The notes beneath the pieces are model-generated. The model saw only the letters and a list, made by a program, of their open reading frames with translations, had not been told where the DNA came from and searched no databases. The position numbers and the translations under genes were made by a program. A stretch of DNA of 64,000 nucleotides. It comes from Sisyra terminalis (Eukaryota > Arthropoda > Insecta > Neuroptera > Sisyridae). Positions 10,901 to 20,900 of the stretch are shown piece by piece. The stretch spans positions 13,268,001 to 13,332,000 of the forward strand of contig OY292279.1 in the NCBI GenBank assembly GCA_958496175.1. The letters are read 5' to 3'. Numbering within the stretch: the first letter of the stretch is position 1; each line of letters opens with the position of its first letter.

Positions 10901-13900
10901 GTTGATGTTCTAAAAAGGATTCACCTGCCATTCCAGGAGACCGTCCTGTGGGAGTTCCTTCAGGTGCTGTATGTATTCCAGCACCAGGAGGTCCAACTGA
11001 AGAAGCAGAAGAGGGTTCTCCTCCTGGTGTTGCATATGTGCCACTCATGTCTAGGAGTTCTATATGTGGAATTACAATTGTTTCCATATCACCACCATAG
11101 TTTCCAATTTCAGCCGCAATTTTTGATTCAGTTGTAATAAAGCGAGGACTTGATTGAACTGCTTGTTTATGAGGTTCCAAACACGTAATACAAATGCATA
11201 TATCTGTACAACTACAGACAAAAGTGTCCAATGGTTTTATCTTCTCGGGACACGGAGCACAGATACAAGTATCAGTACAACTACAAACAAAAGTATCCAA
11301 TGGTTTTATCTTTTCGGGACACGGAGCACAGATACAAGTATCAGTACAACTACAAACAAAAGTGCCCAGTGGTTTTATCTTCTCGGGACATGGAGCACAG
11401 ATACAAGTATCAGTACAACTACATGCATAACCAGCAAGTTGTTTTTTTAATTCTTCTATTGGGCAAGGAACACAAGTGCAACTATCGATACAGTCGCAAA
11501 TTAAACCAGCAAGAGGATCTTCTGTCACCTCTTCTTCTTCTTCTTCTTCTTCTTCCGGTTGTTCAGATGGGTCTTTGTAAGCGCAAGGTTTGCATCTGCA
11601 TTTTTTACATTGGCACATTGGAGGATGTTTTTCTGGTTGTGGAAATAGTTTTTTCTCGCAAGGATCACATACGCAAATGACTCCGCATGTGCAACCGAAT
11701 TTTAAATTTGCTTCCAAAACGGCACGAGCAGCTGGACAATATTTATTTTCTTGTCGAAAATCTTTCTTTTCTTCTTCTTGTTCTTCTTCCTGTTCTTCTT
11801 CTTGTTCTTTTTCTTCTTTTTCTTCGTCGTCAACAACGATCTCAGTCGATGATTTTTCTGGCTCTATGTTAATGCTTCCTTCTTCATTTTTTTCTTTCCC
11901 CGTGTCATCTTCTTCTTCAACGTTTTCTCCTTCAACAGCAACACTTTCTGTATCCATCGAAGCTCCACATGGTATATGCATTAAATGTTGAATGTCTTCA
12001 CAAAGAAGATTGCATTCACAACGATCACAATCACAATTATCACACGCCTCATCCTGAAATCCAACAAATTTACCCGAAGGTGATAAACCTAAGGAATGTG
12101 CCCGTTCAATCGCTGCTGTTTTAGTTTCTTCCGTCGTTAATCCAGTGCAAGGATCACAATCACAAATTTCTGCACATTGACATTTAGCATCTCGTTTACT
12201 AGCATCAGCGGATTCTCCAGCTTCACTTATTGAAATAAGGCCACCAAAAATGTGTTCTGCTTTTCTAAGCTTTACAACTACTTCTTTGATATCATTAATA
12301 GCCTTCTTGGATTCATCCTTATGTTCTCCTCCCTGGAAAAGAAGAAGAGAAAACTGCAATATTAAAAATGATACAGAAACATTTTTCCTTACTTTTTCAA
12401 CACCTTGAACTACTACACTTAAGCGTTTTGCAATGACAGCCAAACTTAAAAAGGATAAATCAACATTTCTTTCTTGCAACTCTTGGTTCTCTAAAAAATA
12501 TAATTAGTATTATCTACTATTAAAACGAAGTGAAATATTTAAAGCAACCTTCAAAAGTCTCCTTTGTTGCCACAGTTGTTTCTTCTTTATCATCTTTTTC
12601 TCCTTCTGGTGTTTCTTTTTCTTCGGTTTCTTCAACAATTGTTTCTTCTGTTTCATTGCCATTTACCTGTTCCATTTTTTCTTCTCCCGTAGTAACAATA
12701 TTTTGAGTTTCACAAATTACTGATCCAGTTTCTTCAGCCTGTGTAGAAACTAAAGTGGTATCAGCTGCTACTATTTGTTGAACTTGAGGAGCATTAATCT
12801 CTGATGCAGGATGATCTATACCAGGTGGCAAGGCAGTAGGTCCAGCGGATCTAGTGGGAGCTATTGAAGGTTTCGTTTCATCTTTTTGAGCAGTAGCAGC
12901 TGCTACTATTTGTTGACCTTGAGGGGCATTAATCTCTGATGCAGGATGATCTATGCCAGGTTGCAAGGCAGTGGGTCCACCGGATACAGTGGGAGCTATT
13001 GAAGATTTCGTTTCACTTTCTTGAGTAGTGGTAGTAACCAATGAAGGAGCCAATCTAGTCGTTTTTTCAGCAGCAATCGCAGAAACGGCTTCAGTACGCT
13101 TTCCTTTGTCAACCAGTCCTCGAGACAGTGGTTTATCTTCAGCAATTGCAGCAGATTTCAATGAAGGTGTCAATTCAGCGTCTACTGATGTAATTTTTGG
13201 AGAAAGTTTCATCTTTTCAAAAAGCTTTACATAGATGGCTTCTCGTTTTTCTAGATCGCGAATCTTTCGACGAATCATTCGCTCTTTTATTACTAGATCT
13301 ATGAGTGTTTGGATGCAACGTTCATCTTTGGATAAGGGAGGCTCAGGAGTTTGGGCTGCACAAATGCATTCGTCTTCCAATTTCATGCTTTTCCTGCAAT
13401 TTTTCAAATGATTAATTCTGTTTTGGATTTTAATTTTTGATACTCTTACTTGATTTCTAGTTGCTTTGAAAATAGTGTATCAACTTTTAAATCGCCTCGT
13501 TTTTGTTTTGAGGCCCATGTTTTCCAAAGGACAATTGTTGGAGCTAAGGATTGTATTATACTTAAGCGTTCATCAGCAGTCACCTAAAATAATTTATTTA
13601 TTGTAAATTAAATGTGTTTTATTTTATGAAATATTTCTATGACTTTGCTTGGGTAACCCAAAAATTATGCTTATATCATGGTTTAAAGTTTTTACTATTA
13701 ATATTTAGAAGTTTTGTAATTTATAGATAGAAGCAATAGAGTGCATGCTTTGCAATTAGCTCTCGGTTTCAATTGTTGTAAATTATTTTGAAGAGTAATA
13801 ATTTACTAGAACGTTATGCCTGCAGATGGAACCTCATTTCTTTATTTCAAAGAAATGAAAAGATGATTTAAAATATTCTATAAACAAAAAAATCAAGACT

Positions 13901-16301
13901 AAAAATCAAATTTCAAAGTAGATTATGTTTCTGTAGCAATTTGGTTTGAACAAATCATGAGTCCAGATTTATTGGCTTACCTTAAAGAAGTTAAAGTCAT
14001 TTTTAATCAATAATTCTAGACTTTTTCGCTAAAATTGATTACTACTTTAATACCAATTAATAACCATTGGAAAAATACCATCAGATTGGTTAAGTTCAAC
14101 CTTTATAACCATTCCAAAAAAGATAAACTCAAAAAAATGTGATCATTATCATATGATCAACTTAATGAATCAAGACCTCAAAATCTTTTTATGAATAATC
14201 TATGGCACAATATATAAGAAACTCAACAGTCAAATCCAGGATACTCAGTTTGGATTCAGGAATGAATTAGGAACACGCAAAGCTCTATTTAGCATTCAGG
14301 TAATAGTGCAAAGATGTCGTAATATGTAATATGATGTGTATATATGTACGATAAACTTTGGAAAAGCCTTTGACAGAATTCAGTACTGTTTAAAGACGAG
14401 GACATCATTCATATTTACTTTAGTGAAAATTAGTGGTTTAATTTAGTGCTTACCGATACTGAGCTTTAGCAGATCGTCAACACAATTATTGAAAAAATAC
14501 TAATACCCGAACAGTTTGGATTCAGACCCAGGCATTCCACAACAATGTAACTTTACAGAATATGTGATCATATAACTGACACCTTTAACACTAATAAACA
14601 CGCGGGAATGGCTCTACTTGACATATAAACGCTTTTGATACTCTATGGGATGAAGGGTTAATATACAAATTAATTTAAATGAAATTTCCAAGATACACTA
14701 TAATAATAACCAATAGTTATCTCAAAGAGTGTCAATTTTGTACAAACCAAAAATGAAATATCAAATAGCAGATTAATTAAAGCTGGAGTCCCTCAAGGGA
14801 CCTAATCTATTTAAACTATATATAAATGATATCCCGCGGACACCCGAAACTTTCATTTCCCTATATGCGGACGAAACAGCAATTTTTGCATCCTCCAGGA
14901 GAGCTGATATAGTAGCCAATAGAATAACCAAGGCCATAAAAAGAATAATTATTTTTTTTACAAAATGGAAAATAAAGGCAAATGATAATAAAACTGAAGC
15001 TATCTTATTCACTAGAAGAAGACCCAACAAGCATAAAAGGGTATTAATAAATGGGAAAAATATAGAATGGGCAAAAACAGATAGATACTTGGGGATGCAA
15101 CTGGATTCCAGACTCAACTTTGCTGAACATATCCAACTATCTAAAAACAAATTAATGGCTTGAACTAACATCTTATATCCATTACTTAATAGACAATCAA
15201 GGCTTAATAGCAATAAATTAATAATTTATAAAGCAGTGCTCAGACCAGTGCTTACTTATGCATGTCCAGTCTGGAGTTCAGTAAGCCAAACCAAGTACCT
15301 GACAATACAAAGAGTCCAAAATAAATTACTAAGAATGCTGGGAAACTACCCAGCCAAATACAAGGTATACGATGTGCATGAGGAATTCAAGATACTATCG
15401 CTAGATATTCTCGCTTTGTCGTGGAAATTCCTCACAAATTTCAAAAGTGATCCTAGCCAAATAATTAAAAGCATTAGTGGCTACACTCTCGATGACCTAC
15501 TCCACAAAAACAGAAAATACAAACATAAAAGAATAAGACATATGGTCTTATAACAAACTGAAGCAGAAAAAATATTCGGGGTTTTTTAAGAATTGCCATC
15601 TATTTTTCTCCAACTACAATATCGTAAACTAATCTCTATCATAGATCAGGATCTACAGACGCTGCTTGGATGGTTTATGCAAGGTACATCACACTTAAAA
15701 CTGAAAACAAAATGTTAACAAAAGTATTTGTATATTCATTATAAGAGCAATAATTTTTTTTTTTTATAACACAATTATTTTGGGATGTAGTAAAAAAAAT
15801 ACGATAGTTTATTTATTGACCTGTCGAAAACATCATAGTTAACGATCGTGTCGGTCATTACACCTAAAGAAGAAGAGTATGAATACTTTGTCCAGCAATC
15901 AAAAATATTAGCTCAAATCGGATTTGTAGATTTCAATTGATTGAGCCTTAAATGGATAGACATACAGTAACGTTGGATTTTATAAAGATTTATCAAGTAT
16001 AACCCAAGACCCCCTCTTGGCAGATTATCTATAAGGCGTTATCAGTAAGTACTCATAAAATTTCAAAAATAACAAAAAAAGTGTTGATATTTTCAATAAC
16101 TTGCAAACGACAGACAATACATGGCAAACGAATTTCAAGGATTTTGTGGAAAATAAAAATATAATATGTTATCATACATACTGCGCGTTCTTCAGCAGAT
16201 GTTGTCCGCCGTTGATAAAGCGTTATCAAATTGTCCAAAACTTCATTTGTGTTCACTTTGTTTCTAGATTCAGACATTTTCGAAGTTGATTTTTTTTCCA
16301 T
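7959..16301 (-). CDS. Large cysteine-rich CXC-repeat protein, about 1856 aa, function unknown
   Basis: Five exons (16301-16182, 13583-13450, 13393-12549, 12490-12393, 12332-7959) have matching phases and encode 1856 residues. I chose the ATG at 16301, which sits right after a TTGTAG acceptor, so the 5' leader is probably a separate exon. There is no signal peptide. Residues 1 to about 180 are charged and helical (coiled-coil-like). Exon 3 carries a 45-residue repeat twice. Exon 5 (residue 400 onward) has many CxCxxCxCxxC clusters, acidic Glu runs, a 23-residue Cys repeat (about 700-779), a 43-residue Gly/Pro/Thr repeat in seven copies (about 887-1182), and a Cys-rich C-terminal third ending KCIC. 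The pattern suggests a disulfide- or metal-rich structural protein. Sperm-tail proteins of flies are a loose analogy only. No enzymatic motif is seen. Intron 1 contains a dead Jockey. Confidence 0.75.
9985..10870 (-). repeat. 129-bp coding tandem repeat, seven copies
   Basis: Within exon 5 of the large cysteine-rich gene, a 43-codon unit is repeated seven times. It is recognisable by APDGTPIT, PQT.REGDH and AEMPGGIYAGE. The first and last copies are divergent. The unit contains no cysteine and separates the two Cys-rich parts. The period is a multiple of three, so it creates a long spurious frame on the other strand. Confidence 0.9.
11195..11430 (-). repeat. 69-bp coding tandem repeat, about 3.5 copies
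   Basis: A 23-residue unit with core CSCTDTCICAPCPEKIKPL is repeated in exon 5 of the cysteine-rich gene. The central copies are almost identical, suggesting recent expansion or homogenisation. Confidence 0.9.
12755..13010 (-). repeat. 135-bp coding tandem duplication, two copies
   Basis: In exon 3 of the cysteine-rich gene a 45-residue unit (SIAPT..GPTAL.PGIDHPA and EINAPQ.QQIVAA) occurs twice head to tail with few differences. Confidence 0.85.
13640..14200. other. Intron 1 of the cysteine-rich gene, unassigned part
   Basis: AT-rich intronic DNA between exon 2 and the Jockey remnant. I see nothing specific in it. Confidence 0.4.
14200..15760 (+). mobile_element. Degenerate non-LTR retrotransposon remnants, Jockey-type
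   Basis: Lying antisense in intron 1 of the cysteine-rich gene. Near 14245-14300 a short piece reads like a reverse-transcriptase FGFR...GTR block from one LINE. From about 14500 a second, longer piece carries EQFGFRPRHSTT, GVPQGT, YADE(T) and the terminal LRPVLTYACPVW block (frame 15236-15553). Frameshifts and stops break every domain, so it is inactive. The catalytic YADD block is altered. Confidence 0.75.
15770..16050. other. Intron 1 of the cysteine-rich gene, distal part
   Basis: Intronic sequence between the Jockey remnant and exon 1. No feature was recognised. Confidence 0.4.
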
Positions 16302-16799
16302 CTACAATAAAAAAAAACGCAATCTCTTCAAAATATTACGCCATTAAAAGTTTACCTTTTCGTTTAGTTTGCTATTTTTTTTAAAACATTTTACATAAAA
16401 TTATTAGAGACCTAACTTCAAATTTTGAATTTTTTTTCCCATACGATAAGAAAAAAAAACTATGGAAACTTTTCATAAAAATGAACCTTGAAATATGTTT
16501 TCATCCAAATACGTGCTTAATATTAGCATATTGTTGCAATTAAATTTTAAATGCTTATGACAGTGAGGATAAAAATGAAGTCTTATGTAAAGAATGGCAG
16601 CAAATGCATGCGTGAGTGGATTTATCTTTATAGCTTCCATTATCGAATATTGTCATAAAATACGACAAAATCCCTCGTTTTTTTGTTTAAACAGAAAATT
16701 TAATGTAACACAAACTTTCGGTGCTAAGATAATTTGGTTTGCACCATTATTTCATTATCTCCAGTCATTGATTTGTCTCAGTGGAAAAGCAGTGAAGAA

Positions 16800-17792
16800 A
16801 TGAAAATTTTATACATCGGTGTCTTCTTTTCTCGTCAGTGTTATTTAATAATTGATTAAAATATAAAAAAAAAAAATAATAAAATATGTTTCAGTTTGCT
16901 CAGCGCAAGAATTGATGCATTACAATGTAACAACAATAACGTTGGAACAATATAATGCAAAACCGCAACAATTTCCTTATCAAGTAAGAAATAGATTTGT
17001 TAATCATAATTGAAAGTTTTAAATCTTTTTAGTGATGTTTTTTATTACATTTAATTAGCAACTACCCAATACATCTAAATTGTCAACATATAAAATAGTA
17101 TAATATAAAGAGTAATAATTACTATATCTACGTAATTTGTTTTTTATTAACGCAAAAATGTATCTATCTATAGGCTCTTCACAAAGAAAATTAGATAAGA
17201 ACAAAATATAAATTTCAAGGTATTTTCTGTTTAAGTAAAACCTGAAAATTTACTTCCTAATAGACAATAGGATTGGAGAAACTAGAAATCTAGAATGAAA
17301 CTAATTTAGTGTTTAAAGGGAAATTTTTAAAATTGATTGATTTTTTCCTTTCCTTTTATGACAAAAACGGCGTAAAATCAAAGAGGTCATTATATTAGCA
17401 AAATATGAATTATTCATTAGACTATCGAATTCACTCGATTGAGTTACTTAACTCAATTACTCAAGACACTCGCTTAATATATTCACTCGTACCAAATACT
17501 CGCTTAATCATTAAACTCATATTCAGTTGAATATTCTAACTTGAGTTAAGTGTTCACTTGTGAACTAATTTTTCTGTAAATTAATCTTCATGAAGATCAA
17601 AAATTCCTTTGTAATACAAACTAGAAATAGATGATAAAATTCAGATCTCAGCTTTTGTTAAATAAGGAGACAATTCAGGTTGTTTAAGATCAGTTTTTTT
17701 AGTTTTAGTTTTTTTAAGATCAGTTTAAATATTAAATAAAAAAACTGATCTTAAACAACCTGAATTGTCCTTAAACAACCTTAAAAAACCTG

Positions 17793-17838
<46 letters not shown>

Positions 17839-17943
17839 CTTTTATATATAACTGTTTACATAACTTTTAAAATTAAAATAATTACAAAACTATTTACAAA
17901 ATACAAAAAAATTACAAAATTATGTATGATTGAAATATTTACC

Positions 17944-17996
<53 letters not shown>

Positions 17997-20900
17997 CATA
18001 GTTTTGTAAATAGTTTTGTAATTATTTTAATTTTTTTATAGAAGCCTAATGAAGTTACGATACGTAACGAAACGTAGCTAATTTGAATTTAAACATATTA
18101 AATAAGAAAAATCGATCTTAAACAACCTGAATTGTCTTCTTATTTAATAAACAAGAAATTTAACATTTAATTAAAGAATCTAAGAATTAAGAATGCCCTG
18201 AAAAGTTATGTAAACTTGTGTTTGTATTAATATGATTTTAGAAGCCTGATGAAGGTCAAATAAAGGACCGAAACATCGCTAAATTAATTATTATATAATA
18301 TGGATTTACATCCTTCAAGTCTACTTTCCTACTAAAAAATAAATAATATAAACAAGAAAATGTATATGTGTGTATGAATGTAGGGATGTTAAGATGTTTG
18401 TTACTCTTTCACGCAAAAACTACTAATAAAACGCAATAATTATATAGCTTAAACATCAGAATAATAAATAGGCTATAATTCATAAAAGTATTAAAAAAAA
18501 ATGGGTTATTTAAAATATAACGATTAGTGTCAAGTAAGTAGTAGTTAAAAATTCCTACAAAAAAATCTGCGAAAGCATACATCTATCTTGTATGTGTCTA
18601 CCATTATCGCCAAATTAGTGAACCATAAATACAATAAAAAATGATGATTTATTTCTAGTGCACATTTGGTAATAACAAATTGATCCGTATGTCAAAATAA
18701 AAACTTTTATCGCTTCTGGTACTATATATTATTACTCGGACATCACTATTTGAAGAAAAATTTACCGAAAAAAACCATGAGGAAAAGTATAGTCTCTCTA
18801 TATATAGCAATGAATCCTTATTTTCCTTAGTTATGCTATAACTTGAGATCGACTTGACCATTTTTTTTCATTTTTTCCTTAAAAACTTTCTTATGCTTTT
18901 CTACAGAAAGAAACGAAAAATTAAAATTCCGCAAAAATGGGAAACAAGCTCTATGTTTCTGTATGACCATATAAACCAGGTATTTGTCTATCAAAACTTA
19001 TCAAAAATTGATATTAAATCAACTAAGGTGTTATTACGGTCGACTAATATCGATAAACAAAGAAATACTTCTCAAAAAATTCAAAAGTGGATAAATGTTC
19101 AAATTAATAGATTACACAGGTTTACAATGATTTTGGTGCCGCTAAAAAGAAAACTGATTTCAAGTACATTCGGTACCCAGATAAAAACTTGATACTTACT
19201 TCGTTAATGCTACATGTAGTTTTCGAGATTTCGCAAGAGTAAATAAATTAACAAACATTTAATTCAAAACCTTTAATTACATGTAAGTGACATTATTTTA
19301 CAGCTTAGAAGCTTGTCTTTCTAGATTTTTTCCGATGGATGTTTTTAGAACATTTCCGTGTGATACTCCAACAGTAATCTGCCATCATATGCTCATCCCA
19401 GCGACCTTGGTATCTATTTTCCATCACCTTTAAATCTTGATGAAAACGTTCTCGTTGTTCTTCGCTATACGCTCCAAGATTTTCAGGAAACTTGTCTAAA
19501 TGATTGTCGAGATAGTGTACTTTTATGCTCATATTACATCCTAAATTTTTAAAGCTAATTAAGAGGTTTTGAATTAACTCTGTGAAATTTTCAGTCTTCT
19601 GATTTCCTAAAAAAAATTTTATCATAGCAACAAAAGATTTCCAAGCCGCTGCTTCTAAATCATTCATTGAATGAATAAAATCGCTGTCTTTCATTAAAAG
19701 TCTTATTTGTGGACCGTCAAAAATACCAGCTTTTAGTTGTTCTTTACTTAAACCGGGAAACTTTCTTGAAAGATATTCAAAACACGGACCAGTTTTATCT
19801 AATGCCTTAACATATTGCTTCATAAAATCTTGGCTTGAAAGATCTTGACTCATAGGACGTCATCTGAACACAGTCGAGGTCTTTTAGGTAAATCAGGATA
19901 TATCATTTTTATTTTGTTTATATCATGTAATTCTACAAAACAAAATTAACAGTCATCAATGTGATTTTTCGGTTCTGTCCAAATCATCAGCACACTATAC
20001 TTTAAATGATTACGTTTACCGTTTGCCCAATGTCTTAATGTTCACTACACAACTAGCACATAATGTTGGGAACCCACGGTTTGTTCAGGGCCTTCATCTC
20101 TATATTAAAGTAATCAGCGTATGTCTTCTTCACGAAATTTGTTATGGGTTTTCTAATTTTTTGACTACATATTCACCACAAATATAACAAAACTAGCTGA
20201 TCCCCGCGACTTCGTCTGCGTAACATAGGAGTAGATTATATTTTCTTTTAAAATTTGCTATTTGTTATATATGAAAATTATTATTTTTCTTATTTTTTTT
20301 ACGAAAAACATAATCTTACTTAAAAACAATATTTTTTCAACTTTAAAAAGACACATTTCATAAACTGTTACTTAGAATAAAATAGTTGTATGTAATGATC
20401 AATTAATTTTCAAAATATATTTATAAATATCTAAAAAGAGTACGGTCTATTCTGTATACCTACGGTAGGTATATCTATCGTAAACCAATTAATCTGTAAA
20501 TCAATCACAACCAATACATAAATAAAAATTATCGTTAAGTTCAAAAAACCAAAAGTAAAAATTGTATAATGAGTAAACGCTATATCCCATTGAAAGAAAA
20601 ACTTAATGACTCATTTTACAGTTAGTCTGGCAAGTAATAGTATAAGTTTTATTTATTACTAAGATATATGGTAAGTCTATGCTCATTTTTAATTTCAGAG
20701 AAAATCATCGATGAATTTGTATTAATCTAGTTATATTGTAACTTGATGGAAAATGCTAACGATGTAAAGAAAAACTACTGAATAATGTCTTTTTAATAAT
20801 AAATACTTAATTGATATAAGATGCAGACAAAGCAGTGTCCTTTTTTCTAAATTAACAAAGATCTTATTTTTCTGTATGGATTCGACATTAATTTTCATAT

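Larger units (their letters stand above)
17640..18330 (+). mobile_element. Penelope-like element remnant, terminal repeats only
   Basis: Two related units each contain GAAGCCT(G/A)ATGAAG...CGAAAC, exactly 200 bases apart (18041 and 18241). This combination is typical of the repeated ends of Penelope-like retroelements. Around them lie an inverted pair built on TTTAAGATCAGTTTTTT (17672-17702 with 17737-17767) and two TA microsatellites (17803-17836, 17948-17990). No reverse transcriptase or GIY-YIG frame is visible. Confidence 0.5.

Noticed and set aside
10062..10913. 283-codon plus-strand frame with repeated FPGINTTRHF words
   Set aside because: It is the antisense shadow of the 129-bp coding repeat. 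The period of 43 codons keeps the opposite frame open. The minus-strand frame is far longer, spans the whole exon and has matching splice phases.
11154..11991. Several overlapping plus-strand frames with Gln/Tyr- or Ser-rich repeats
   Set aside because: They are shadows of the 69-bp Cys repeat and of Glu-rich codon runs (TTC-rich on the plus strand) of the minus-strand gene.
16594..16803. 69-codon plus-strand frame before the second protease homologue
   Set aside because: It gives no signal peptide that splices in frame to the next exon. The overlapping ATG at 16800 gives a proper signal peptide and phase.
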